This document shows positions 21,830-33,480 of a DNA stretch of 64,000 bases, piece by piece (the stretch's first letter is position 1; each line of letters starts with the position of its first letter). Source of the DNA: Poa pratensis (lineage: Eukaryota > Streptophyta > Magnoliopsida > Poales > Poaceae); the NCBI GenBank assembly GCA_947311845.1, contig CAMZMU010000111.1:25085023-25149022 (forward strand), given 5' to 3'. The notes beneath the pieces were generated by a model. That model ran no database searches. It was not told the DNA's origin and saw nothing but the letters and a program-made list of their open reading frames with translations. Position numbers and translations under genes: made by a program.

Positions 21830-22510
21830 GATAATGTCGGCGAGTAGGAATATTCAGATTACTGGGTTGGCCTCCATTTGCCGGGCGATCTGGAAAATTC
21901 GAAACCGTGCCTGCTTTGAAAAAAAGCTAATCACTTCTCCCTTTGAGCTAATCAGTTACGCCTGTGTGTTTATGAATTATTGGGCAGGGCTCCATCCGAG
22001 ACAGGAGCAAGCGGACATCCGAGCAGGGGCATCAATCCTGCTGCGGACGGCAGCTGCTGGGTTGGCAGCAACTCAGGCTGGTGATTCTAGACCACCTGTG
22101 TTACTCAGGCTGGAAGACGGCGACGCGACAAGCAATCAAGATGTATCCATGGATGGGAAAGAAGCTGATTCCATGGTGAACACCCAAGATGCGGTGACGG
22201 GTGAAGATAGGATTGATGCTGATGGTGGCTTGGACAAGATGATGGATGATATGGAGGAAGATTCCCAGAGAGAGTAGTTTTTTCGCAAGTTCGTTTGTGG
22301 AGAAAAGTCAGTTTTGCGCCCAGTCTGTTTTGTACTGCTTTAACTGATTCTAGTCCTTTTATCCCTGCTGTGGACTGAGTGGTGCCTCCCTTCGTGAGCC
22401 TTTAATTTCCTTCTAAGCACTAAACAGCAAAACCCTGGTGGTTTGCGCTGAGACCTCTATGTTCCGTTAATAAATAGTGGAACCCGGTCCCCTGTTGGGG
22501 AGCGTATGTT
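21830..22510 (+). mobile_element. 5'-truncated LINE (ORF2 C-terminus)
   Basis: The frame 21828-22277 encodes the C-terminal part of a plant LINE ORF2: ICRAIWKIRNRACFEKK, then PFELISYACVFMNYWAGLHP, then an acidic tail. A 3' UTR and A-rich end follow. AAAAAAATTATGATAA on the left and AAAAAAATTATAA on the right look like the target duplication, and unit B2 has the empty site near 24805. It is a dead-on-arrival insertion without reverse transcriptase core. Confidence 0.75.
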
Positions 22511-22690
22511 AAAAACAAAAAAATTATAAGAACATAAGATACACTTATTGTCTATAGCAAATTATGAAATGGCAGTCTCCAAAAGGACAGCGTTTTATTT
22601 GCTTCCATATGGATGGTGGCTCTTTCTCTTGCGGTGTTATGAAGAGTACATCTTTAATGCTCATATGTACAACAATCGCTTTATTGACTG

Positions 22691-23565
22691 ATATCCTACC
22701 TATTGCCACGAGGTGGCTGGCAAATGCACGTTGAATCGACGTAGTGGAACTTTTATTGACTGATGATGACTACGCCACTGGAGACGCAGTGGGAGACTCA
22801 TTGACTGCCTAAGCAACTAGAGACGTATATTGGGAGACTCGGAGGTCAATGTTTAAATTTTGTTCAGAATTTTAATTGACAGATGACTACGCGACTGGAG
22901 ACGAGTGAGAGATACTTTCTCCTTCAAAATTTTTATTTAACCGAATGCAAACAGAGACACGGGAAAGTGAAGAAACTGCATTTTTTTATTGAAGGAATGA
23001 CGAAGCTCTCGTACCCGCTTACCTACCAGAAGACCAAGGTCATAACGAAGGAGTTCTTAGCCTATGGGAGGACCAATAGCTTCATGTCACCTTCTACCAC
23101 CAAGTCTTTTATAAAGAACAAGGATTCTACAAGCAAAGGATAACCAGTATGCTCATTTTACTTGTCTATCTTGGAACTAAGCAGTTGTGTGCATTATCTT
23201 TTTCGCCCCTGCACAACAAGTATCTGAATTTGACAAGTATATGGAGATAGAAGGCATCGGGAACTACCAATGGATCATCAAAATCATAACATGCACACCC
23301 TGGCTATGTTGATTCCCGGTTAAATCGCCTCTGCCTGGCCCGTACGCCACACACTCGTGTCATCTTAAGGAAACATCAGAGTGATATTAGCTTGCTTGGC
23401 TTGGATGGAATGTAGACCGGAATCTAGGATGTAATGGGGATAGTAAGACTGGAGTTCAATGTAGTAACAGTTGGAAAACAAGGGGAAGCGAATTGAAGCA
23501 GCCTGCAACATGCCCATTTCGTTCGATAGTGCTGGTGTAAGAGCCTACCGGTTTGCAAGGACTTC
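22691..23565. repeat. Tandem array unit B1 (truncated)
   Basis: Starts at ATATCCTACCTATTGCC like unit A but matches unit C best (GTAACAGTTGGAAAACAAGG, CAACATGCCCATTTCG). At 23565, after GCAAGGACTTCC, the sequence jumps back to an internal position of a unit (CAGACCAAGGTCATAACG), which marks a recombination junction. Confidence 0.7.
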
Positions 23566-24981
23566 CAACAGACCAAGGTCATAACGAAGGAGTTCTTAGC
23601 CTATGGGAGGACCAATAACTTCATGTCACCTTCTACCACCAAGTCATTTATAAAGAACAAGGATTCTACAAGCAAAGGATAACTAGCTATGCTCATTTTA
23701 CTTGTCTATCTTGGAACTATGCAGTTTTGTGCATTATTTGTTGCGTCTCTGCATAACAAGCATCTGAATTTGACAAGTATATGGGAATAGAAGGCATCGG
23801 AAACTACCAATGTATCATCAAAATCACAACATGCACGTCCATGCTCTGTCAATCCTCGAGGAAAATGCGTCAGGCTTGCCCCTACGTGACGCTCTCGTGT
23901 CATCTTAAGGAAACATCAGAGTGATATTCGCTTGCTTGGTTGGGATGGAATGTAGCCCGGAGGTTAGGATGTAATGAAGATAGTAACATATGGCTATGTT
24001 GTACTAACAGTTGGGAAAGAGGGGAAGAGAACTGAAGCAGCTTCCAAACTGTTCATATCGTTCGATGGTGCTGGTGTAAGAGCGTACCGATTGGCGAGGT
24101 GTTTCTTGTTTGTTTTTTGCCGGATAGACATATCGGCATAGAAATTTCATATATCTAATAAGTGTGGGTCAGGAAAATGTTGTCCGGGATGGATTTGCCA
24201 TGCAAAACGGTCGGATACATTGACAAAAAACATACTCGGTGAAAATCCAACACAGCTCAGCAACATGATTAAAAATGCACAGGCTTCAAAATAACGTGCC
24301 AAACAAATACAGTGTGAGACATACCTGCAAAAAACATAATAACCTTATTGGATTTTGTAAAGTTTCTGGCTACCCAAACTTGTCTAGGTTCAACACCGGC
24401 GAATTACACCCCATAATAACCTTATTCATTACGCAAAGCCACCAATACTAAATGCGGTTTGGCGTTTATCCCCAAAAGATATATTGAAGAAACTTGCTAT
24501 ATATAACCCAATGACAAGAAACTCTGAAGTGCTCAGTCTTGAAATTTAGTGTGAACTGATGAGAATGCAATCAAATGTGATAGCAACATTTTGTGAATCC
24601 AATAGGTTACTTTGCTTTACAATAAGCATAAGTAGTTCTACCTGCTATGCGTTGAACCATTTATGTTTTTTAATCAGGCGGAGAAATTTACAAGCTGCTA
24701 TCATTGATACCAAAATCATGATAGCTCGACAATAGCATAAGAAAGCACCCTGTGTAGTTTAATAATTTCTGAGATCTGTATGGAGATAACAAAATAACTT
24801 GAACTGAAAATTTATGATAAGAGCATAAGATACACTTATTGTCTATAGCAAATTATGAAATGGCAGTCTCCAAAAGGACAGCGTTGTATTTGCTTCCATA
24901 TGGATGGTGGCTCTTTCTCTTGCGGTGTTATGAAGAGTACATCTTTAATGCTCATATGTACAACAATCCCTTTATTGACTG
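23566..24981. repeat. Tandem array unit B2 (starts mid-unit)
   Basis: Begins inside a unit and matches unit A closely through CATATGGCTATGTTGTACTA to GGCAGTCTCCAAAAGGACAG, without unit A's LINE insertion. Together with B1 it forms one chimeric unit. Confidence 0.7.
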
Positions 24982-26275
24982 ATATCCTACCTATTCCCAC
25001 GAGGTGGCTGGCAAATGCACGTTGAATCGACGTAGTGGAACTTTTATTGACTGATGATGACTACGCCACTGGAGACGCAGTGGGAGACCCATTGATTGAC
25101 TAAGCAAATAGAGACGTATATTGGGAGACTCGGAGTCGGAGGTCAATGTTTAAATTTTGTTCAGAATTTTAATTGACTGATGACTACGCGACTGGAGACG
25201 AGTGAGAGATACTTTCTCCTTCAATTTTTTTATTTAACCGAATGCAAACAGAGACACGGAAAGTGAAGAAACTGCATTTTTTTATTGAAGGAATGATGAA
25301 GCTCTCGTACCCGCTTACCTACCAGAAGACCAAGGTCATAACGAAGGGGTTCCTAGCCTATCGGAGGACCAATAACTTCATGTCACCTTCTACCACCAAG
25401 TCTTTTATAAAGAACAAGGCTTCTACAAGCAAAGGATAACTAGTATGCTCATTTTACTTGTCTATCTTGGAACTAAGCAGTTGTGTGCATTATTTGTTTC
25501 TCCCCTGCACAACAAGTATCTGAATTTGACAAGTATATGGGGATAGAAGGCATCGGGAACTACCAATGGATCATCCAAATCATAACATGCACACCCTGGC
25601 TATATTGATTCCCGGTTAAATCGCCTCTGCCTGGCCCGTATGCCACACACTCCTGTCATCTTAAGGAAACATCAGAGTGATATTAGCTTGCTTGGCTTGG
25701 ATGGAATGTAGACCGGAAGCTAGGATGTAATGGGGATAGTAAGACTAGAGTTCAATGTAGTAACAGTTGGAAAACAAGGGGAAGCGAATTGAAGCAGCCT
25801 GCAACATGCCCATTTCGTTCGATGGTGCTGGTGTACGAGCTTACTGGTTTGCAAGGACTTCCTACTTTGTTTCTTGCCAATCCTGCCGGATAGAGATATC
25901 GGCAAAGAGATTTCATATATCTATAATAACTATGGGTCACGAAAATGTTCGTCCACGATGGAGATGACATGCAAAGTGTCATGTAGATATGTTGACACAA
26001 AACATACTCCGGTGAAAATCATACACCGCTCGGCAACACGAGTAAAACACCAAGAATGCACATGCTTCAAGAATAATGTGCCAAAAAAAATACAGTGTCG
26101 GGCATACCTGCAAAATCATACAAGGTCATTTTGTAAAGTTTCTGGCTACCCAAACTTGTCTAGCTTCACTGGTGCGTCATAATCTCTCCTAATAGACTTC
26201 TATCAGGCTAGCTCGTTCAATAAACTGACAAAAGACAAACCGTTCAAACTGACAAATGAAGATTTGGCACTCATC
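24982..26275. repeat. Tandem array unit C
   Basis: Starts at ATATCCTACCTATTCCC and is collinear with B1, then continues through CGGGCATACCTGCAAAATCA and the TCTGGCTACCCAAACTTGTC block. It is cut off by LINE sequence near 26290. Confidence 0.7.
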
Positions 26276-26289
26276 GGTTCCTCCTGAAG

Positions 26290-27025
26290 TCAAAATTGAG
26301 AGCTGCCTCCAATTGTTTGGCCACGGAATAAAATAAACTCAGACGTAATATTGAGTCATAGAGAGATGTGACATATGTAGTGCAGATATTGATGATGTAG
26401 CTGATGCACTGTTTGCTTGTCCGCGTGCACATAAGCTTTGGGAAGCTATGAGATCATTTTGGAGCCTGTCCTCGGAGGCTCGGACGCGGATCTTCGCATG
26501 TCTCCAGTTCGGTGGTTTCAGACAGTTCTCCTTCAAATACCAGACCATATGATTAATACTACTCTACTACTCGCTCGGCGTGTATGATATGGCGAAACGA
26601 GGTCACTCATGACAAGCCCTTACCATCGGTGGAAGGGCCGAGAAGATTTCATTGCAGCTACTTGAGACTGATCAGTGACGTAAAAGTTCGGCCTATGGAA
26701 GTTCTGCTGAAAGGGAAGCAAATTGTCGTTGATTAGGACTCCTCTGGTCCCAGTTCAGAAGAAAAAGTCTCTAGACAGATCTACTCATCTTCACCTGGGA
26801 TCGGAAATTAAGCATTTGGCTACTCAAATTAGGGAGTGTGTCTTTATAAATGTTGAACGATGTCAGGTTAGAGTTAGTCTGTATCTAGCAAATCTGGCTA
26901 GGATGGAAAGCCTAACTGTAACTTGGTTGTGTTTAGTTCCGGAAGATGTTCTTCGGATGCTTGAACTTGACTGCTGTGTAACTCTACCTGCCTAATAAAG
27001 TTCCTATTTCACCCAGAAAAAAAAG
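26290..27025 (+). mobile_element. Degenerate LINE 3' part (zf-RVT / RNase H region)
   Basis: The plus strand shows remnants of a LINE C-terminus: HICSADIDDVADALFACPRAHKLWEAM (zinc-binding reverse-transcriptase tail), then in a later frame a helical ending with QVRVSLYLANLARMESLTVTWL like an RNase H C-terminus. It closes with CTAATAAAGTTCC and an A8 run at 27017-27024. Stops and frameshifts show it is dead. Boundaries are approximate. Confidence 0.65.
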
Positions 27026-27260
27026 TGTAGAACTGCAAAGGCGTTGTTCAAATTTAATTTGGCTGGATGCAAACAGAGGCACATGAAAATTCATTATATG
27101 TTTGAATTAATGATGAAGCTCTCATAGCCGCTTCCCTACCCGAGGACCAAGGTCGTAACCAAGAAAAGATTAGCTACTGACCAACCGAAGGACCAATAAC
27201 TTCATGTCACCATCTACCACTAAGTCTCTTATAAAGAACATGGATTCCATTAGCAAAAAG

Positions 27261-27387
27261 AACTCCCTCCGATCCATATTAGTGGGCATAGCTTTGTCTA
27301 AATTCATATATATCTAGTTAAGTATTTAGACTAGATACATGTGTATCAAGACAAAGTTGTGCCCACTAATATGGATCGGAGGTAGTA
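27261..27387. mobile_element. Stowaway MITE in array unit D
   Basis: ACTCCCTCCGATCCATATTA.. on the left and ..TATGGATCGGAGGTAGTA on the right. The other units are continuous at this point. Confidence 0.8.
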
Positions 27388-27756
27388 CATATTTCTCACT
27401 TTTACTTGTCTATCTTGGATTTTCGTGCATTATCTGTTGCATCTGTGCAGAACCGGCATATGAATTTGATAAGTATATAGGCATAGAAGGCACCAGGAAC
27501 TACTCATGGATCATTAAAATCACAGCATGCACACCCTGGCTTCATTGATCCCCAACATCGCCCACGCTGCCTGGCCCGTACGCCACACACTCGTGCCATC
27601 TTGAGAAAGCATCGGAGTGATATTAGCTTGCATGGCTGGCATGGAATGTGGACCGGAGTCTTCAATGTAATGCGAACAGTTGCCGATGAGTTCGTTGTAG
27701 TTACCATTGGAACAGTAGAGCAAGAGATTTGAAGCAGCCAGCAAAATCCCATTGCC

Positions 27757-27990
27757 AAGAGACGCAAGAGTTTCTCGCAAAAAGTGCTCGATGCCCCACT
27801 TTGTTGTAAAGAAGATTAGAGAGGAGGCCCGTTTTTGGGTTATCACGGGTGCCAAGCGCTTGAGTTGTATTATGCCGCGAGAGTAGACTTTTTCCTTGGA
27901 ACCATCGTTTTGAGTGGTTCCAAAACTTGTTTCGTTAAACTTTTTCTTAATTAATAAGATGAGGCAAAGTTTTTGCCTCTGTTTTGAAAA
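27757..27990 (+). mobile_element. Short LINE tail in array unit D
   Basis: A 234-bp insert flanked by CAAAATCCCATTGCC (27742-27756) and CAAAATCTCATTGCC (27991-28005). Its end, TTAATAAGATGAGGCAAAGT followed by TTTTGCCTC, is a typical plant LINE 3' tail. A short RREEARFWVITGAKRL-like remnant precedes it. Confidence 0.8.
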
Positions 27991-28798
27991 CAAAATCTCA
28001 TTGCCGTTCGATGGTGTTGTTGTAAGAGCGTACAGTTTTGCAGATTTGTCGCCTAGCTTGCCAAATAGATCTCTCAAAAAAAAAACTTGCCGAAAAGATA
28101 TCGGAAAAGAGGTTCCATATACCTCAAATAAATATCAGTAATGGAAATGCCGTCCTTAAACCACCACACTATACATTTTACAACTTCAAAAGAACTACAC
28201 CATCTATAAAGCGATGGCTTCTTGCTGGATATTGGTGCTGCTGACACCTTAGTAACGGTCTAACGGAGATGACCACAATACATCCTCCTTTAACGAAAAA
28301 CATACAGAGCGTGGCAAAATGAGTAGACCACCGAGAATGCACAGGCTTTCAAGGATAAGTACAGTGCCGGGCATACCTGCAAAAACATGGAAGGTTTTGA
28401 CTGGCTACCCTAACTTGTCGAGCTTCACTGATTTGTATGTTATAGCTTAGCTTCTGTTGGACTACCTCGCTTAATAAACTGATTAAGGATTGAACCTTCA
28501 GAAAAATTAAACCAGCTTTGTTCACCATGAATATAACAAGTTGAAGACAGAAAAAAGATGTCCTAAGTGGTCTAGCATTCATCTCCAAAAGTAAATTCAA
28601 GAAACTGGATGTAACCCAATGACAAGAGCCTGTTTCAACCAAAGTAATCAGAAGTCTAGTATTGCATGTTACAACACTGGCCTATTAAGTATTTAGATTT
28701 GTATCAAAGGATGTAAAATTGCATAGAGAACTCTCTTGCATATTCAATTTTTAGCAAAGAAGTAAATGAATCTAATACAAATCTCTTGGATACAATTT

Positions 28799-28911
28799 GG
28801 AGCAGCTCGATGGAGTCGGTGGCGAAGATGTCACGCGAGTCGTCGAACTCGCGGAAGTTGAACTGCCAGACGCAGCGGCTGCGGGAGCCGAGGGCCGGGA
28901 GCTCCCCGTCG
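28799..28911 (-). pseudogene. CAF1 deadenylase exon fragment
   Basis: The minus strand encodes [18 protein letters not shown] followed by [20 protein letters not shown], which aligns with residues 96-131 of the intact CAF1 gene at 31696-32550 but differs in several codons. It is therefore a separate paralogous fragment. It is inserted exactly between two array landmarks (..ACAATTTGG and GGGCATACC..). Catalytic residues lie outside the fragment. It may be what remains of a tandem CAF1 copy, or a patch copied into the array. Confidence 0.85.
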
Positions 28912-29104
28912 GGCATACCAGCAAACAATGGAAGATTATTTTGTAACGGTTCTGGCTACCCAAATTTGCCAAGCTTCAGTGATCCGTCCGATGTAATCTT
29001 TTTGTACATACTTCTATTAGATTAGGTAACTTAATAAACTGACAAAGATAAACCCTTAAAATAAAAGAATGCTCACAAAGAATATAAATATAACAAGTTG
29101 AAAT
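28912..29104. repeat. Partial array unit next to the CAF1 fragment
   Basis: GGGCATACCAGCAAACAATG followed by the TCTGGCTACCCAAATTTG block and CTTAATAAACTGACAAAGAT, corresponding to the middle of units C and D. It then passes into unit E. Confidence 0.6.
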
Positions 29105-31050
29105 AAAAAATGTGGCTAAATGTAGAGCTGAGAGATGTTGCCTCCTTCAATTTTTATTTACTCAACGCAAACAGAGACACAAGAAACTGCATTGTTTGAT
29201 TGAAAAAATAATGAAGCTCTCGAGTACCCGCTTGCCTAACCGAGGACCAAGGTAATACGAAGGGGTTCTTACCTACCAGAGGATCAATAACTTCATGTCG
29301 CCTTCTACCACCAAGTCTTTTAAGAGAACAAGGATTCTACAAGCACAGGATAACTAGCAATTGCTCATTTTACTTGTCTATCTTGGAAGTATGCAGTTTT
29401 GCGCTTTATTTGTTGCGTCCCTCCACAACAAGCGTCTGAATTTGACAAAGTATATGGGGATAGAAGGCACCAGGAACTACCAATGTATCATCAAAATCAC
29501 AACATGCACGTCCATGCTTTGTCAATCCCCGAGGAAATTGCCTCTGCCTTGCCCCTATGCCATGCTCTCATGTCATCTTAGAGAAACATCGGAGTGATAT
29601 TAGCTTGATTGGCTGGGATGGAACGTAGACCGGAGGCTAGGATGTTATGGGAATAGTAACATATGGGTATGTTGTAGTAACAGTTGGGAAAAGAGAGGAA
29701 GAGAACTGAAGCAGCCTCCAAACTGTCCATGTCATTCGATGGTGCTGGTGTAAAGAGCATACCGATTTGCGAGGTGTTTCTTCTTTGTTTTTTGCCAAGC
29801 TTGCCGGATAAACATATCGGCAAAGAGATTTCACATATCTAGTAAGTGTGGGTCAGTAATATGTCGTCCGCGATGGATTTGCCATGCAAGGGGTCATGTA
29901 GATACATTGACACAAAGCATACTCCTTCAGTGAAAATCAAACACAGCTCGGCAACATGAGTAAAAATGCACAGGCTTCAAGAATAAGTGCCAAACAAATA
30001 CAGTGTGAGGCATACCTACCAAAACATGCAAAGGCCATTTGTGCAGTTCCTGGCTACGCAAACTTGTCTAGCTTCAACACGGGTGAATTACACCCCATAA
30101 TAACCTTGTTAATTATGCAAAGCCACCACTACTAAATGGTTTGGCGCTTATCCCCAAAAGATATATTGAAGGAACAGGCTATAACCCAATGACAAGAGCC
30201 TATTTGCACCAAAGCAAATAAGCAATCTTTAAGTCTAATATTCTTGTCTGCAACTAGCAGCATATAGGAACATTGTTCTAAAATATTAAAATTTGCAGCA
30301 AAGGATGTAAAAGTTGCAGCGAGAACTCCTACAGATTCAGTTACTGGCGAAGTTATAAGTGAGTCCAATGAAAATCTCCTGAATATAGTTTGGAGTAGAT
30401 ACCATCCAAGTCTTGCATGAGAATAAGTTAACTAGCATCAGCAGCTCTAGCTCAGGACAGATATACTTACTCTGATCGGTATCACATCATCAGAAAACAT
30501 GTCCAGGATGAAATAAAATTGCTGGGACTTCAGGTTATGTGCATGATTTGTACTTGGTACAACTGGAGATTTATAACAGTACAAAATTCAAATATTTTGT
30601 GCAATCTCAAGAAGTATTCTCCTTAATTGAACTCAGTATAGGAAAGGAAGCCACTCGTGAAATAAATTGGCCAGCACCAAGCAGAAAGTAGAAATTATAA
30701 CTGATCAGCAGATAACGGAACACTATAACCACAAAAATCCATCGACTGTACATTTTTTAATCAAGCGGAAATATTAAAAGCTGCTATCACTGATACCCAA
30801 AATCATGATAGCCTGACAATAGCATCAGAAAGCACCTTTGTTTAATAATTACTGAGATCTGTATAGAGATTACAAAATAAATTGAACTAAAAATGGTATC
30901 ATAAGATACACTCATTGTCTATAGCAAATTATGAAATGGCAGTCTCCAAAAGGACAGCATTGTATTTGCTTCCAGATGGATGGTGCCTGTTTCTCTTGCA
31001 GTGTTATGAAGAGTACATACATTTTTAATGCTCATTTGTACAACAGTCTA
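29105..31050. repeat. Tandem array unit E (fullest unit)
   Basis: Contains all landmarks in order and an extra segment (about 30400-30740) missing from A-C. It ends with GGCAGTCTCCAAAAGGACAG and GCTCATTTGTACAACAG. It lies next to the 3' side of the intact CAF1 gene, so the array repeats DNA from downstream of that gene. Confidence 0.65.
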
Positions 31051-31680
31051 CCGATACAACCAGCTTGACTATAGGTTATAAGCATATCAATGACAAAAAG
31101 ATGAAGAAAATCAAAACTTTTATGTTATCGTTTAAAAAACAGAGGATTTCTTGTCTGAGATTTGAAGGTGACATTTTTTTATTTAATTAATGTGCAGAGA
31201 AGGCTAACAAAATAATTAAAAAAAACTAGTTCAATGGGATAACCAAAAAACACTACATTCAACGAAATGGGATTGAGCGAGATAACTCAACCAACATAAC
31301 AGGTCCTCATTTGTTCCTCTTTCTATACTAAACCAATCCATTTAGATGTGACACCACAACACTCTACTGGTACAACTAGGTTCTCTACAGGTTATTAACA
31401 TATCAATAACAAAAATATCAAAATAATCTAAACTTTTGCTACATTGAACAGGACCAATGGTATTATCCAAAAACAGAGGAGTCCTTGTCTGATATTTGAA
31501 GGTGCTATTTTTCTATTTCACTAATGTGCAAAGGAGGCTAACAAAATAAGTAAAACACTAGTTCAATGGGAATACTGAAAAAACACTACATCTAACAAAT
31601 GGGATTGAGCGAGATAACTCAACCAACATAACAGGTCGTCCTTTTGATCCTCTTCCTATCCTAAACCAATCCAGTCACAG
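31050..31680. repeat. ~320-bp direct duplication 3' of CAF1
   Basis: Two adjacent copies (about 31050-31345 and 31365-31675) share ATGGGATTGAGCGAGATAAC, TCAACCAACATAACAGGTC and TAAACCAATCCA. The second copy ends about 20 bases from the CAF1 stop, so this DNA probably includes the CAF1 3' UTR. Confidence 0.75.
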
Positions 31681-31695
31681 AGCTCGCATCATCAG

Positions 31696-32550
31696 TCAAT
31701 GTGCACTGACACCATTCTCTGCGTTGAGCCCATACAGCACGCCTGCATATTTCTCGGTCGATCCAGCGAAGAAGGAATCCTTGAGCTTCCAGAACGCACA
31801 GGACGTGACCAGGCTATCAGACCCGGCCTGGTGGGACTCCCCAACACGCTCCACGTCGAGGAGCTCGGCGAGCTTGTTCAGCCCGCCGTGCAAGCTGTTA
31901 CAGAACTTCATGAGATGCTTGATGTCATACACGGTGGGGAAATAAATCTTCATGAGCTTGAAGAATCCGGCCTGCGTGTCCGGGAGGCTCTCGCAGGTGA
32001 GTATCTTGAGCAGGTACCCGAAGTCGTACCCGGCGTGGAACGTCACCCAGTAGACGGCGTCGTTGAGCACGACGCCCGAGGACATGAGCAGCTCGGCGAA
32101 GCGGCGGGCGTCGACGCCGCGCTCGGCGTTGCGGCGGAAGTCGATGCCGCTGTGGCGGAGCAGCTCGATGGAGTCGGTGGCGAAGATGTCGCGCGAGTCG
32201 TCGAACTCGCGGAAGTTGAACTGCCAGACGCATCTGCGGCGGCCGAGGGAAGGGAGCTCCCCCGTGGGGCCGGAGAAGGTGAGGCCGAGCTGGATGAGGT
32301 GGAGCATGTCGACGTTGGCCTTGAGGGTGGCGTAGTTGTAGTCGGCCGGGGAGCGGAAGGCGCCGACGGGGCGGCAGACGACGCCCGGGAACTCGGTGTC
32401 CATGGCGACGAAGGGGAACTCGTCGACGACGTCCCGGATGAGATCGAACTCCGCCTCCAGGTTGTCCGCCCACACCTCCCGGATCTCCACCGTCTCCTCG
32501 TTCAGGCGGCCGTCGGCCTTGGAGATCACCGCCGCCGCGACGTCCGACAT
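31696..32550 (-). CDS. CAF1: CCR4-associated factor 1 (CAF1/POP2) poly(A) deadenylase
   Basis: An intronless 284-residue gene, the usual length and structure of plant CAF1. CAF1 is the DEDDh 3'-5' exoribonuclease of the CCR4-NOT complex, which shortens mRNA poly(A) tails in the cytoplasm; plant members are often stress-induced. All catalytic residues are visible: Asp51 and Glu53 in MDTEFPG, Asp176 in [12 protein letters not shown], His240 and Asp245 in [10 protein letters not shown]. Other family blocks are [17 protein letters not shown] near the N-terminus, [15 protein letters not shown] (79-93) and [14 protein letters not shown] (204-217). The ATG is followed by a typical short acidic start. 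The gene looks functional. Downstream DNA is the tandem array, and a fragment of a CAF1 paralogue lies at 28799-28911. Confidence 0.95.
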   Translation of the reverse strand: MSDVAAAVISKADGRLNEETVEIREVWADNLEAEFDLIRDVVDEFPFVAMDTEFPGVVCRPVGAFRSPADYNYATLKANVDMLHLIQLGLTFSGPTGELPSLGRRRCVWQFNFREFDDSRDIFATDSIELLRHSGIDFRRNAERGVDARRFAELLMSSGVVLNDAVYWVTFHAGYDFGYLLKILTCESLPDTQAGFFKLMKIYFPTVYDIKHLMKFCNSLHGGLNKLAELLDVERVGESHQAGSDSLVTSCAFWKLKDSFFAGSTEKYAGVLYGLNAENGVSAH

Positions 32551-33480
32551 TGCTGCTATGGCGGATTTGGATGGATTTTCTAGGGCTTGGTCGGATTGGA
32601 TTGGTGGCGATGGGATCGGGGAGGCTCTGGATTTTCTAGACGGACGAGGGGGGAGGGGCTGCTGCGGCGTCGCCTTTATCGAAAATCGACGGCTGCGGTC
32701 TAGGATCTAAGACCGGATGGACGGCTGGGAATCGGGCTACAGTTTCAAATCTGGTGCAGGGATGGGGCTACCTGGTAGAACCTGACCAGGTACAAATAAT
32801 GGCTTTTAACGCCTATAGGCGTCGTGTTAGAGCATTTCTATCCGATTCCGATCCCGTAAAAGATGGTTAGACCCAAATATTTAAAGTTTCGGTTAAAAAA
32901 TACGCACAGAACAGATCCCGGAAAACGGCTCGAATCGGAAAAAAAGTTCCATCTCCCCGGATATTATACCTTTGTATCCCATACATCCAAATGGAGTCGA
33001 TTTACAAGTCCAAACCGGCCCTCCCGTCGACGTCAGCATCCGCGAATCCTTAAGCATCCGCGAATCCCGAACTCAATCCCATGACAAGAAGACTCCATTT
33101 CAACGTCAATCTTTGATTCGAGGCGAGGAGGTTTGATTTTGACTGATTTTATGTGAAATCGTGGTATGTGCTCGCATCACCATGGAAGCACCTCTATGGC
33201 CAAGCTCCCTCATGCACCTCCACGGGAGGAGGCAGGGAGGCAAGCACTATAGGAAAGTTTGGTGAGGGCCCGAGCCGAGCGGGGGCGGTCGTGCTTGTAG
33301 CCCCACCTTCATGGACAAGCTCTCGCATGGCAGCACATCCACGGGAGGAGGCGGGTCAAGTCGGGGGAGGCCACCACTAAGAAGGTCAGGTGAGGGCTCG
33401 AGCCGCGCGGGGGCAGCAATGGGAACCGGAGCACTCCCTAATAGATAGACTTGTTGAGGAAGATGAAGAAATTTTAGAAA
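32551..33480. other. CAF1 upstream region and small tandem duplication
   Basis: The first ~150 bases are GC-rich and probably hold the 5' UTR and core promoter; no convincing TATA box. At about 33175-33420 a ~120-base segment is present twice in diverged form (CCTCCACGGGAGGAGGC and ATCCACGGGAGGAGGC; GTGAGGGCCCGAGCCG and GTGAGGGCTCGAGCCG). No gene seen. Confidence 0.4.

Larger units (their letters stand above)
20034..22690. repeat. Tandem array unit A
   Basis: First unit of a non-coding tandem array. It starts at ATATCCTACCTATTGCC and contains landmarks shared by later units: CTCTCGTACCCGCTTACCTA, GGATAACTAGCTATGCTC, TTGACAAGTATATGGGAATA, CATACCTGCAAAAAACATAA and GGCAGTCTCCAAAAGGACAG. It is lengthened by a MITE (20200-20447) and a LINE tail (about 21830-22510). 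Small frames in it are not conserved between units. Confidence 0.75.
27030..28798. repeat. Tandem array unit D
   Basis: More diverged unit with the shared landmarks in order (CTACCCGAGGACCAAGGTCG, AACTTCATGTCACCATCTAC, CGGGCATACCTGCAAAAACA). It carries a Stowaway MITE and a short LINE tail. Its end (AATCTCTTGGATACAATTTGGAG) matches AATCTCCTGAATATAGTTTGGAG in unit E at about 30373-30395. Confidence 0.65.

Noticed and set aside
31699..32583. 294-codon plus-strand frame opposite CAF1
   Set aside because: Antisense shadow; the minus strand has all DEDDh residues.
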